Numbered from the stretch's first letter, positions 53,063-62,126 are shown. The stretch is 64,000 nucleotides of DNA from Acidaminococcus sp. (GCA_022482815.1 JAKVOM010000001.1:1694946-1758945); one strand, 5' to 3'. Notes: generated by a model from the sequence alone, not told the origin. Program-made: numbers and translations.

Positions 53063-54473
53063 AAGAGCACCGTGAACCGAGACTAATGGCTAAGTTTGAT
53101 CATTCAATTAATCTTCCTGAAATTTTTCACCAAAATCATTTATCCATATTACCTATTACTCGAGGCTACTATGTAATTGCACCTATTAATACGTATGCAA
53201 AATTTGAGACTACGCATCGAAATATTACCCATTTGTCCTTACCTGACTCTATTGAAAGTCTTAGTGCAACTAATATTCCTACGGAAACAATCGCTATAAA
53301 TTGTGCTTACGCCTCAGGAATATTATCTGATTTTTTAGAAGAGCCCAATTTAATGCCTACCGTGAGTGGACGGATGGGTTCCGAGAATTTTAGCTTTTTT
53401 ATTAATGATACTCGTAAAGATGGAAAGTTTAAAATTGAGGTTGATAGCTCTCAAATAGAAATTGATGCGGCATATGAAGGAGGTCGGAGTTTAAATCTCA
53501 TTGAAGCAAAACGTGATATTGCCGATGATTTTTTAGTTCGTCAGCTTTATTATCCTTATCGTACTTGGAATGGGAGAATATCTAAAACAGTTCGTCCTAT
53601 CTATCTTGTGTACTCAAACGGGATATTTATGCTTTATGAATACGTATTTAAGAACCCTGATTTTTATAATTCCTTAGAATTAGTGAAACAGAAAAATTAC
53701 TCGATAGAGGATACTGCAATTGGGATTAATGAAATCGAAGAGATTGTACATAACAAGCGGGTTCAAAAAGAGCCGGAGATTCCATTTCCACAAGCAGATA
53801 GTTTTGAGCGAGTAATTAACCTTTGCGAATTGTTGGATGGAAATAATAGTTGCCTTACTAGGGAAGAAGTAACGGAAAATTATGCTTTCGATGTCCGGCA
53901 AACAAACTATTATACCGATGCCGGACGGTATTTAGGATTGATTGATAAGAGCAAAAATGATTCGGGAGATCCTTGCTACTTTTTGACCACAGAGGGACAT
54001 CGAATTATGAGACTCCCATTCAGAGAACGTCAACTGGCTTTCTGTAGTAAAATTTTAAAGCATCGCATTTTTAAGGACATTTTTAAAATTTACCTCAGTC
54101 AAGGGTCTTTACCAGATCGAAATGCAATAATAAAGAAAATGGCGAAAGCAAAGTTGTATAACGTTGGAAGTATTAGCACTATGGCTCGCCGTGCGTCTAC
54201 AATTAGAGGATGGTTGAATTGGATTGTTGAGCTTACTCAAATGTAGTTTTTACTCGCTTTTTTCGGCTTGAGAAAGTATACGAAAGTAAAAAATCAGATC
54301 TCCTTGTGAGGGTCTGATTTTTTTGTCCTACGTTTAGGAGACGGCGGTAACAAGGAGTTATCGTCTATAAGCGAACTATCCTTTCGACGTATTTACCGAT
54401 TTATTTTCTTGACATCTCATTCCGATCCTTGCTACGATCCATATTGAGTTTACATCCGAAAGGTGGGAATACT

Positions 54474-55238
54474 ATGAGTTGGGAAGACGACCTGCAGCGG
54501 TATGATCTGGAAGGATATCCGCAGGAGATGGAGGCGGAGGTCAAGCTGAAGGCGATGCTGCTTCGGGAAGCGGGGATTCCGACTTTTTCGGAGTTTGCGG
54601 AAGGGTACACCGATGAATTTGGCCTGGGACCGGACCTGCGCACGCGTTACCGTGAGATGTACGGGCAGCAGATCCAGGCGATTTGCCACGAGGCGACGCG
54701 CCGTATCGATGCGGACCGGACGCTTGCCATGATTTCGATTGCGGAAGATCAGGCGTATAACATCTATGATAAATGGATGGCGGTGGAGTTTGGCGCGGCG
54801 GAAAGCTACAATGCCTATGCCGAGCATGCCCATTTGCCGCTCGTGATCATAGACCACGGTGACTATCTGTATCTAAACGAGTATTTATCTTTTGATGAGC
54901 TCGTGGTGGCGCTGCGGGTGCATGTGGACATGAAGGAATTCATGGAGTTTGTAGTGTATCATGAGTATCCGCAGACGAAGGAACTGATTGCCTACGTGGA
55001 AGGGGACAATGCCCATCCACGGCAGAAACCGTATAAGCATCCGGAAAAGGACATCCCGCGGCAGGGTGAGTTCTGGCTGCTTGGAAACCAGACCTTGGTC
55101 AAGATCGAGGCCTGCCCGGTGGAGCTTGCCGGGGACGGGAGTCTTTGCGTCGTCTATATGGACTTTGATAACAATAAGCTCATTGCGGAACGGCTGGATA
55201 CGTTTCTTGCCACGTCCCATCGGATATATGAGAGCTGA
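54474..55238 (+). CDS. Uncharacterised protein with DUF1653-like C-terminus
   Basis: 254 residues, acidic, no signal peptide. The N-terminal 170 residues are helical (MEAEVKLKAMLLREAGIPTF, 20 residues) and unrecognised. The C-terminal PRQGEFWLLGNQTLVKIEAC onward aligns by eye with the small DUF1653-like protein at 56564 (KAGEIWLHFKNKRYKIVACP), suggesting a shared SH3-like beta fold. AGGTGGG sets the start at 54474. It stands between the restriction island and two tandem secreted-protein genes. Confidence 0.6.
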   Translation: MSWEDDLQRYDLEGYPQEMEAEVKLKAMLLREAGIPTFSEFAEGYTDEFGLGPDLRTRYREMYGQQIQAICHEATRRIDADRTLAMISIAEDQAYNIYDKWMAVEFGAAESYNAYAEHAHLPLVIIDHGDYLYLNEYLSFDELVVALRVHVDMKEFMEFVVYHEYPQTKELIAYVEGDNAHPRQKPYKHPEKDIPRQGEFWLLGNQTLVKIEACPVELAGDGSLCVVYMDFDNNKLIAERLDTFLATSHRIYES

Positions 55239-55374
55239 AGTTGTGAGTTTTGAGTTGTGAGGCTGAGGTGACGTCACCTCACTATTTATGGTATTTTCGG
55301 CCGGTTGCTGCCCTCCTGCGAGGATGGTATGATGTTAGAAAAGGCATCTGCATCTTCAAAGGAGGGTTTATTTT

Positions 55375-55875
55375 ATGTGGAAACGTACCTTATCCCTTGT
55401 TCTTGCCCTTGTTTTGTCTCTGACGGCCCTGTGCTTTGCTAGCAGGATCTTTCTTCCCGATGACGAAGCTGCCATCGGCGGGGTGCCGCTGGGAGCCGGC
55501 ATGAGCTATGTCCGCAGCATTTATGGCGCCCCGGACGGCCGCACCTATGGCTACGATTCATTTCATCAGAAAGTGACCATTTATAGCTACGGGAAATCTT
55601 TCTTCCTGTATGCCTACGAGGGCAATGGCCAAAGCTCCGTCGGTGAACTTCTTTCGACGGCCGATAACGGGCTCAAGACCCCGATGGGCGTCACGGTGGG
55701 CATGACGGAGGACGAAGTTTTCCGTATTTACGGACAAAAAGAGCCGGAGAACACTTCTTATAGGACAAAGGAATATGTGTATACGACGGAATTAGGCCTT
55801 CACATTGAACTCACTATGCGGGAGAGGAAAGGTGTTTACCGCGTTTCCCGCATCCATATGAGATATGCAGGCTGA
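55375..55875 (+). CDS. Secreted protein, first of a tandem pair
   Basis: 166 residues. The N-terminal signal peptide MWKRTLSLVLALVLSLTALC ends with cleavage near FA-S, so the product is periplasmic or exported. The mature part has two similar segments: EAAIGGVPLGAGMSYVRSIY and TPMGVTVGMTEDEVFRIYGQ (20 residues each). Both read gxxvGMxxxxVxxxYG, a motif seen in SmpA/BamE-like and copper-amine-oxidase-adjacent repeats, though the family is not identified. CAAAGGAGGG lies before the ATG. A -10-like TATGAT occurs at 55328. It is 64% or so similar by eye to the next gene. Confidence 0.7.
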   Translation: MWKRTLSLVLALVLSLTALCFASRIFLPDDEAAIGGVPLGAGMSYVRSIYGAPDGRTYGYDSFHQKVTIYSYGKSFFLYAYEGNGQSSVGELLSTADNGLKTPMGVTVGMTEDEVFRIYGQKEPENTSYRTKEYVYTTELGLHIELTMRERKGVYRVSRIHMRYAG

Positions 55876-55975
55876 GTGCAGCGCACCCGTACTGCGTTTC
55901 CGGCTATTTCCCGCCGCCTTTGAAGGTGGTATGATGTAAAGAGAGGCACCTGCATCTTAAAAGGAGGGATTGCTT

Positions 55976-56476
55976 ATGTGGAAACGTATGTTATCTCTGG
56001 TATTTGCCTTTGTGATGTCACTGTCGGCCTTGTGCTTTGCTGAACAGATTCCGCTCGGCACTGACGAAGCTGCTATCGGCGGGGTGCCGCTGGGGGCCAG
56101 TATGGGATATGTGCGCAGTATTTACGGCGTCCCGACCGGGCGCACCAATGGCACTGACACCTTCCGCAACAACGTAACCATCTACAACTACGGCGACAGT
56201 TTCTACCTGTATGTATATGAAGATGGCGACCGGAGTTACGTCAACGAACTCCTTACGACGGCGAATAACGGCCTTAAGACCCCGAAGGGCGTCACGGTAG
56301 GAATGTCGGAAGCCGAAGTCTTTAAAATCTATGGACAAATCAAGCCGAGCAGAGTCTCGTATAAAACGAGGGAATATGTGTACCTGACGGATAAAGGCAT
56401 GCATATCGAGCTCACCACGAAAGAGAGCAAGAAAGTGTATTACGTCTCCCAGATCCATATGAGATTTGAAGGCTGA
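55976..56476 (+). CDS. Secreted protein, second of a tandem pair
   Basis: 166 residues, a clear paralogue of the 55375 gene over its whole length. The signal peptide is MWKRMLSLVFAFVMSLSALC, cleaved near FA-E. The repeated motif appears as GVPLGASMGYVRSIYGVPTG and GVTVGMSEAEVFKIYGQ. The upstream region is also duplicated (GGTATGATGT, CATCTT, AAAGGAGGG), so each gene has its own promoter. ATG 55976 is chosen since the upstream TTG lies in the ribosome binding site. The pair arose by local duplication; function is unknown. Confidence 0.7.
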   Translation: MWKRMLSLVFAFVMSLSALCFAEQIPLGTDEAAIGGVPLGASMGYVRSIYGVPTGRTNGTDTFRNNVTIYNYGDSFYLYVYEDGDRSYVNELLTTANNGLKTPKGVTVGMSEAEVFKIYGQIKPSRVSYKTREYVYLTDKGMHIELTTKESKKVYYVSQIHMRFEG

Positions 56477-56563
56477 GAGAGCAGGTAAGTTGTGAGTTTT
56501 GAGTCGTGAGTTGTGGGGCCGGCCGCTGCATGCTGCCCGATTACAAAGAAAGGAATCTTTTCC

Positions 56564-56803
56564 ATGAATCGTCCATTACCCAAAGCCGGAGAAATCTGGC
56601 TGCATTTTAAAAATAAACGGTATAAAATTGTAGCCTGTCCGGTCATCCATACAGAGACCAGGGAACTCTACTGCGTGTACGAAGCCCTGTACGGCGACGG
56701 CGGCATCTACTGCCGGCCCCTCGACATGTTCATGTCAGAAGTGGACCACGTGAAATATCCTGACGTGAAGCAGAAGTTTAGGTTTGAGAAAATTGATAAA
56801 TAA
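56564..56803 (+). CDS. DUF1653-like small protein
   Basis: 79 residues. GEIWLHFKNKRYKIVACPVI and LYCVYEALYGDGGIYCRPLD (20 residues each) match the DUF1653 pattern (G-x-Y-x-H-F-K-G ... V-x-Y-x-x-L-Y-G ... R-P), a small beta-barrel of unknown role, possibly ligand-binding. GAAAGGAA precedes the ATG at 56564. An upstream in-frame start at 56513 lies in repeat-like sequence and is less likely. Confidence 0.75.
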   Translation: MNRPLPKAGEIWLHFKNKRYKIVACPVIHTETRELYCVYEALYGDGGIYCRPLDMFMSEVDHVKYPDVKQKFRFEKIDK

Positions 56804-56953
56804 ACACAGGTTTGACCAAAACTGGTAAACCAGACTGGGTTGAAGTAATCGCTGTTTTCATTTATCATAAGAAACAAGTAGTGATTCGGAATTGACTATC
56901 AAATGGTTTTGAGAGATAAAAGATACTGAATTAGTTTGTGTATTGGGGGTACG

Positions 56954-57655
56954 GTGGCTGTGGTAGATAAAGATGAGGAATGTAAGGATTCCAAACAGAA
57001 TAAATCCAAGAGTACTTTCAAGGAACAAGCATACGAAAAAATGAAGAATGCAATCTTGTTCAACCATTTTCGAATCGGGGCTATTTATTCGCAGGAGAGT
57101 ATTTGCAAGGATTTGAATATCAGCCTTACTCCCCTCAGAGAAGCCATGTTGGAACTTCAGAATGAGGGTTATGTTTCCTATTGTCGTGGCAAAGGTGTCC
57201 TGATCAAACCAGTTAGTCGGGAAGAAGCAAGAAATATATTGCAAGCCAGGTTATGGATTGAAAAATTAACAGCCGGAGTAGCTGCTCAGAAAGCCACAGC
57301 ACAAGACATAGAGGAAATGAGAAAACGGATTGATGAGCTGCAGGAAAAACTGGAAACAAGAGATGCCCAGAATTTGTATCGGATTGATCATGGGTTTCAT
57401 AAAGCAATAGCCTACAGTACTCACAATCCTTATATTTACCGATTCTGTTGTTCGTTGTTAGACCATTATCTGCGCTTTGAGGTAAAGTCTGTCTACAGTA
57501 ATTCAATTGATGCTAGACATGTATTTGAGGAGCACTTTAATATTTTTAAATGTATTGAAGCTCATAAGGCGACAAAAGCAGAGGAAATGATGGTAAAGCA
57601 TTTAAATAATTCTTTCGAGCGTACTTTGTCGATGTATTGGGGTGAGCACCAATAA
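56954..57655 (+). CDS. GntR-family (FadR-type) transcriptional regulator
   Basis: About 233 residues. The winged helix includes AYEKMKNAILFNHFRIGAIY and ISLTPLREAMLELQNEGYVS (20 residues each), typical of GntR. The C-terminal FCD-type helical ligand domain has RLWIEKLTAGVAAQKA and DHGFHKAIAYSTHN, with D/H residues that bind a metal in this class. A GTG start at 56954 follows GGGGGTAC; a TTG at 56936 is possible. It is upstream of, and co-oriented with, the symporter-gamma-glutamyltransferase operon. A 10-bp inverted repeat at 57913-57946 is a likely operator. Confidence 0.85.
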   Translation: MAVVDKDEECKDSKQNKSKSTFKEQAYEKMKNAILFNHFRIGAIYSQESICKDLNISLTPLREAMLELQNEGYVSYCRGKGVLIKPVSREEARNILQARLWIEKLTAGVAAQKATAQDIEEMRKRIDELQEKLETRDAQNLYRIDHGFHKAIAYSTHNPYIYRFCCSLLDHYLRFEVKSVYSNSIDARHVFEEHFNIFKCIEAHKATKAEEMMVKHLNNSFERTLSMYWGEHQ

Positions 57656-57700
57656 GGGTGCATCAGAATTTAACAATTTGCTATTCCCGTATGAGATTAT

Positions 57701-57734
57701 AAAGGAGCTGTCACATTCGTTGACAGCTCCTTTT
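57701..57734 (+). terminator. Intrinsic terminator of the GntR gene
   Basis: AAAGGAGCTGTCA pairs with TGACAGCTCCTTT over a 7-base loop, with a short T-run. Confidence 0.9.
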
Positions 57735-57818
57735 GTAATATATGAAATAGAAATTTGTATCAATAGTAATATATTACTTAATTGCATTATTAATTAAAAA
57801 CAATATTTTTATTTTTAA

Positions 57819-57946
57819 TTGACAATTCTTATATCCTACTATATCCTTAATATAGAACGAATAATTCAATAAACTTTTCCATTATCTCCGTACTTTAATT
57901 TAAACTTAAATTATTACGTTCGGGAAAAATAATAAACGAACGTAAT
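57819..57946 (+). promoter_or_regulatory. Promoter region and operator of the symporter-ggt operon
   Basis: The AT-rich gap 57735-58027 has no gene. TTGACA at 57819-57824 is a good -35, but the -10 is poor. A perfect inverted repeat ATTACGTTCG (57913-57922) / CGAACGTAAT (57937-57946), 14 bases apart, is the probable GntR operator. Confidence 0.55.
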
Positions 57947-58027
57947 GAGAAATATATTATATACTTTTAGCCCTCATATCGAAATGGGAACAAAAGTATA
58001 TCCGGATAGCTCTGAGGAGGGTTTGTT

Positions 58028-59401
58028 ATGCTGGTAGCAACATGGATTATTACGTTCTGCTTGATTATCGGTATTGGTGTGTATGCCGGTACCAAAATTA
58101 AGTCATCGAACCAATGGTCCGGCGGCGATAAAACGCTGGGGGCTTGGTCTCTTGGGTGCGTTTTTGCTGCTTGGCAGATTGGTGGTATGGCTATCGTAGG
58201 GGCAGCCCAAAATGGGTATAATTTGGGAATTGCCGGTTCGTGGTATTCTATCGCTGGTTCGTTTTATTTTATTTTTCTTGCCATCTTTGCCAAGATTATC
58301 CGTGAAAACATGCCTGGTCAGTCTGTTCCTGAATATTTGCAGGCTAAATATGATACAAAGACAACACGTCTATATTCCTATGCTTGGATTATATACGGGT
58401 TCCTTTATATTCCTATTCAGTTAAAAACGGTTTCCAGTATTATTCAAATTGTTTTACCGGGACTTAATTTGAGTCTTGCCATGCTGATCGGCGTTACGAT
58501 TGCTGTCGTTTATACAAGCTTTTCCGGCATGCGCGGCGCCTCTGCCGTTGGACGTGTTGTTTGTATCGGTATTTATGTACTCTTAATTGGCTTTGTGGCA
58601 ATCAATCTTCCTAAAATGGGTGGTTATGGTGGTCTTCTCCAAAAGTTACCTCCGCAGTATAGCAATGTCTTCAATATGCCGACCCATAGAATCATTGCCT
58701 GGATTTTTGGCGGATGCATTAGTACCGCTGTAATGCAGTCCGTATTACAGCCGTTACTTTCTGCAAAAGATCCGGATGCGGCTCGTAAAGGTTCTATCCT
58801 GGGGTACGTACTGGCTGCCCCGATTTGTATATTGACAGCTCTTTGCGGTATGATGTCCAAGGCTTCCGGCGCCAACCTGGGCAACGGGACTACGGCTTTC
58901 GCATACGCAATCAGAACATATTCCAATCCTTTGTTTGCGGGTATCGTTTTCGCATTTGCAACTATGATCATTGCTGCTACGATGGCAACGATGATGCTGG
59001 CAACTGGTACGATTATTACCAACGTATATAAAACTCAGATTAATCCCAATGCTTCTGACGAAAAGATTCTTAAGATTTCTAAGATTATTACGTTTGTGTT
59101 TGCTTACCTTACGCTGATTCCTGCGAATATTATTCCGAGCAACTCGTTGACTAACTTGTTCCTGACGCTTCAGCACGTAGCGGCAGCTCCTGTAAGCTTC
59201 TCCATTTTGGCAGGACTGATGTGGAAGAAAACCACGAAACAGGGCGCCTTTTGGAGCATGCTGTGTGGTATGATTGTTGGTGTCTGCTGGATGCTGTTTG
59301 GTTTGACGGATATGTTGGAAGCAGTTTATCCGGTCATCATCGTTACTTACTCTATAGGTATCATTGTTTCTGAGATGACATACAAGAAGGTGGAAGCATG
59401 A
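58028..59401 (+). CDS. Sodium:solute symporter (SSS family)
   Basis: A 457-residue inner-membrane protein with about twelve or thirteen hydrophobic segments. WSGGDKTLGAWSLGCVFAAW (about 29-48), GQSVPEYLQAKY (about 98) and the YTSFSGMRGASAVGRV segment (about 163-178) are typical of the SSS/PutP/PanF group. It imports a solute with Na+. The substrate is unknown; coupling to gamma-glutamyltransferase (four-base overlap of the genes) suggests a gamma-glutamyl compound or glutamine-like molecule. GAGGAGGG precedes the ATG. Confidence 0.88.
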   Translation: MLVATWIITFCLIIGIGVYAGTKIKSSNQWSGGDKTLGAWSLGCVFAAWQIGGMAIVGAAQNGYNLGIAGSWYSIAGSFYFIFLAIFAKIIRENMPGQSVPEYLQAKYDTKTTRLYSYAWIIYGFLYIPIQLKTVSSIIQIVLPGLNLSLAMLIGVTIAVVYTSFSGMRGASAVGRVVCIGIYVLLIGFVAINLPKMGGYGGLLQKLPPQYSNVFNMPTHRIIAWIFGGCISTAVMQSVLQPLLSAKDPDAARKGSILGYVLAAPICILTALCGMMSKASGANLGNGTTAFAYAIRTYSNPLFAGIVFAFATMIIAATMATMMLATGTIITNVYKTQINPNASDEKILKISKIITFVFAYLTLIPANIIPSNSLTNLFLTLQHVAAAPVSFSILAGLMWKKTTKQGAFWSMLCGMIVGVCWMLFGLTDMLEAVYPVIIVTYSIGIIVSEMTYKKVEA

Positions 59402-61119
59402 CGGGGGAGAAAAAGAAAATCTATATGTGGCCTTCCTGTTGGGGAAAACCGGTTGCACACGGCCCGGAAGGCGCAATCAGCAGCAATAATGTGTATGCTA
59501 CGCGTGCGGGTCTGTCTATCTTGGCCTCTGGAGGCAATGCCTTTGATGCAGCTGTAGCTGTTTCTATGGTTCTTTCTGTGGTAGAGCCTCACCATTCTGG
59601 AATTGGCGGTGGATGTTTTGGCTTGCTCTACGATGCAAAGAAAAATAAAGTGATAGCTATCGATGGTCGTGGTATTGCTCCTAAAAAGGCAACAAGAGAC
59701 TTGTTCATTAAGGACGGGGAAGTCCAGGACGAATGGAAGGATTTAGGAGGGCAGTCTGTAGCCCTTCCGGGTCTTTTAAAGACAATGGATGAAGTATTAA
59801 AAAAATATGGAACGATGAGTCTGGAGCAGGTGATGGCACCAGCTATCAAGTGTGCTCGTGAAGGTTTTGGTACGAGCTATACTGGGGCTTTGACAATGTA
59901 CGATGATTCCGTGGAACGCAAACGCAGACTTTCCGCTCCGTTTCGTAAATTGTATTTGAAACCAGACGGCTCCTTCTACAAGTTCGGAGAAGTTCAGAAG
60001 AATCCGGAGATGGCCGATTTATTGGAACAAATTGCAGCTCAAGGTGTTGATTACTTTTATAAGGGAAAAGTCGCTAAGAAGATAGTCGATGTCATCAACG
60101 AACGAGGTGGTTGCTTTACTATCGAGGATATGGAAGACTATGCCCCCAAATACCGGGACACGGTGAAAACAACTTACCATGGGAATGAAGTCGTTTCTTT
60201 CGGTCCGCCTAGTGGTGGCTGTGCTGTGGTTGAGATGTTGAACATCATCGAAAATGCAGATGTTCGTAAGACAGGACATAATTCCGCAGCAACGATCCAT
60301 AAGCTGGCTGAGGCGATGAAACTGGGATTCGCAGATAGGAGTGTAGCCTTGGCCGATCCTGATTTCGTGCAGATTGATACGGAAAGATTAGCTAGTAAGA
60401 AATTTGCTGCAGAACGTTATTCTCTCATCGGAGAAGAAGCAAAAGAGTTTGCATCTGCGGAAGGAATTGAAGCCAAGGAATATCCTGGCAACACTTCTCA
60501 CTTTGCCATTATGGACAAATATGGTAACGCCTATTCTCAGACGCAAACAGTCAGAGATTGGTTCGGCAGCGGGATTGTTGTAGAAGGATATGGTTTTGTG
60601 CTCAACAATGCAATGTCGGATTTCTCGGCGGCAGTAGGTGCTTTGACCAGCCAAGGTCTGACTTATGGCAATGCCAATGCAATTGAAGGTGGTAAAACGC
60701 CGCTTTCCAGCATGGCACCCACGATGGTATTTAAAGATGGGAAACCTTTCTTATCCATTGGTGCGGCAGGTGGGCCTAGAATCATAACAGGCATTGTGCA
60801 GGGTATCATTAACGCCGTTGATTTTGGTATGACGCCTGAAACCTTGGTAAATATGCCTTATATTAATTGCTTGACGAAGGGGCAAGGCTTGGAGGTTGAA
60901 TGCGGTATTTCGATAGATACACTGAATTTACTGAAGGCGAAAGGGCATAAAATTGTTCAAGTACCTATTGATCAAGCAATGAGCACGATGCTAAATAGTG
61001 TTATGTATAAAGATGGCGAGTACTACGCAGCCGGTACGAAGCGAGTTGATGGTTGCGGCGGCGCCTTGGTAAACGGAAATCATATCGTTCTTGAAGGTGT
61101 AAGCCAGGAAAATCTTTGA
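59398..61119 (+). CDS. ggt: Gamma-glutamyltransferase without signal peptide
   Basis: A 573-residue Ntn-hydrolase that cleaves gamma-glutamyl amide bonds or transfers the group. It should self-process at the threonine of NTSHFAIMDKYGNAYSQT (about 361-378); T-S-H replaces the common T-T-H, and the N-terminal threonine is retained. PLSSMAPTMVFKDGKPFLSI and GAAGGPRIITGIVQGIINAV (20 residues each) give the serine and glycine residues of the active site. Unlike the periplasmic enzymes, the N-terminus (MTGEKKKIYMW) has no signal peptide, so the protein should be cytoplasmic. The ATG overlaps the symporter stop (ATGA). Confidence 0.9.
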   Translation: MTGEKKKIYMWPSCWGKPVAHGPEGAISSNNVYATRAGLSILASGGNAFDAAVAVSMVLSVVEPHHSGIGGGCFGLLYDAKKNKVIAIDGRGIAPKKATRDLFIKDGEVQDEWKDLGGQSVALPGLLKTMDEVLKKYGTMSLEQVMAPAIKCAREGFGTSYTGALTMYDDSVERKRRLSAPFRKLYLKPDGSFYKFGEVQKNPEMADLLEQIAAQGVDYFYKGKVAKKIVDVINERGGCFTIEDMEDYAPKYRDTVKTTYHGNEVVSFGPPSGGCAVVEMLNIIENADVRKTGHNSAATIHKLAEAMKLGFADRSVALADPDFVQIDTERLASKKFAAERYSLIGEEAKEFASAEGIEAKEYPGNTSHFAIMDKYGNAYSQTQTVRDWFGSGIVVEGYGFVLNNAMSDFSAAVGALTSQGLTYGNANAIEGGKTPLSSMAPTMVFKDGKPFLSIGAAGGPRIITGIVQGIINAVDFGMTPETLVNMPYINCLTKGQGLEVECGISIDTLNLLKAKGHKIVQVPIDQAMSTMLNSVMYKDGEYYAAGTKRVDGCGGALVNGNHIVLEGVSQENL

Positions 61120-61140
61120 TTAGAGTTCTGGCGCATGTAA

Positions 61141-61178
61141 AAAAGCTCTCTCAGGTATTTAATCTGAGGGAGCTTTTA
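61141..61178 (+). terminator. Intrinsic terminator of the symporter-ggt operon
   Basis: AAAAGCTCTCTCAG pairs with CTGAGGGAGCTTTT (one T-G pair) over a 9-base loop. Confidence 0.9.
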
Positions 61179-61239
61179 AATTTTCTGTTGTGGTTCCTAG
61201 GCTGCAGGTTGGGCTGAAAGCCAAAGGCGCTTTTTGTTT

Positions 61240-61400
61240 TTTCATTCTGCCGAAGGCTGATTAATTCGCCGCCTCCGGCGGCCAAAGCTTTAATTCAGTC
61301 AAACCGAAGGTTTGGCTATCTTCTATAATCTCCTTCCACGCAGTCGGAAGGAGGAGGGGCCACGAAGTAGCGGAGGATAGTTTCTTTTCGCGCTCCAGCG
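61240..61400. repeat. Mosaic intergenic repeats before the nitroreductase gene
   Basis: CGCCGCCTCCGGCGG, AAACCGAAGGTTTGG, CCTTCCACGCAGTCGGAAGG, GGGGCCACGAAGTAGCGG and CGCGCTCCAGCGCCAAAGC follow one another, the same module order as 19537-19620 and 13052-13132. Confidence 0.7.
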
Positions 61401-61409
61401 CCAAAGCTT

Positions 61410-61904
61410 TTACTCTACCCATTTCACCCATTCCTCATGATACCGTTCTTCCGGCCCTTTTTCTTCGGCAGGGTAGCCAAGAGCGACCATGGCAAAGGGG
61501 ATTTCTTTTTTAGAGAGGGAGAGAATTTGCTGGATTTTCTTAGCGCGTTCGGGGCGGGGATAGACACCCATCCAGACGCCGCCGAGTCCCTGGGCATCGA
61601 TCTCTATGAGGAGATTTTCCGTAGATGCGCTGAGGTCGATGGGCGCAAATTCCGGCACCAGGCAGTCACTGCGGAAGAGGGGAACAATAATGACGGGAGC
61701 GTCTTTGGCAAAGACGGAATATTTGCTAACTGCCGCAAGCTGCGCGATTTTGGTCTTGTCAGTGACGACGCAAAAGCGCCAGGGCTGCTGGTTGCAGGCA
61801 GAAGGCGCTGCCATGGCAGCTTTCAGGATAGCAGTGATTTTTTCTTTTTCTACAGGTTTATCCATATATTTCCGGATGCTCCGGCGATGAAATAAGTTTT
61901 CCAT
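61410..61904 (-). CDS. Nitroreductase-family flavoprotein
   Basis: A 164-residue FMN-dependent oxidoreductase. The N-terminal FHRRSIRKYMDKPVEKEKIT (20 residues) and APSACNQQPWRFCVVTD (about 33-49) are the FMN-binding segments; LGGVWMGVYPRPERAKKI and ALGYPAEE complete the fold. These enzymes reduce nitro, quinone or enoate compounds with NAD(P)H. The short length fits the subgroup common in anaerobes. It has no operon partner, and its substrate is unknown. Confidence 0.9.
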   Translation of the reverse strand: MENLFHRRSIRKYMDKPVEKEKITAILKAAMAAPSACNQQPWRFCVVTDKTKIAQLAAVSKYSVFAKDAPVIIVPLFRSDCLVPEFAPIDLSASTENLLIEIDAQGLGGVWMGVYPRPERAKKIQQILSLSKKEIPFAMVALGYPAEEKGPEERYHEEWVKWVE

Positions 61905-62091
61905 GATGGGATTTTCCTTTCATATAATGCTCCTATTTTAGAATAATTGTAGTTCAGAAAGATGGGGAGGGCAAGGAGAGCGAAGATATGAGTTTTGAGT
62001 TGTGAGAAGAAAGTTGTGGGTTGCTGGCCGCGGGTCGCTCTATAGATAGCAAAACAACAAGTGGTTTGCAGCGAATGAAAAATAAAAGAAC

Positions 62092-62126
62092 AAAAATCGG
62101 ATCCCTTACGGGGTCCGATTTTTTTG
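62092..62126. terminator. Bidirectional terminator between nitroreductase and LysR genes
   Basis: AAAAATCGGA pairs with TCCGATTTTT, with T-runs on both strands. On the minus strand it lies 60 bases past the LysR stop. Confidence 0.8.

Larger units (their letters stand above)
51499..54246 (+). pseudogene. PD-(D/E)xK-like restriction gene split by IS256 insertion
   Basis: The 5' part (51499-51621, MKSKKTANEDAWEKLFEEYN onward) and the 3' part (53063-54246) join in frame at the 8-bp duplication AAGAGCAC. The restored protein has about 435 residues, running ...ADQIKEH-REPRLMAKFDH.... A nuclease-like core EIDAAYEGGRSLNLIEAKRD (20 residues, 3' part) offers the D...E-x-K pattern. A winged-helix-like C-terminus follows (ENYAFDVRQTNYYTDAGRYL). 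It lies directly behind the DpnII operon and shares its low GC content, so it was probably part of the same island. The 3' part has its own ATG at 53086 and could give a truncated product. The exact family is not recognised. Confidence 0.75.
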
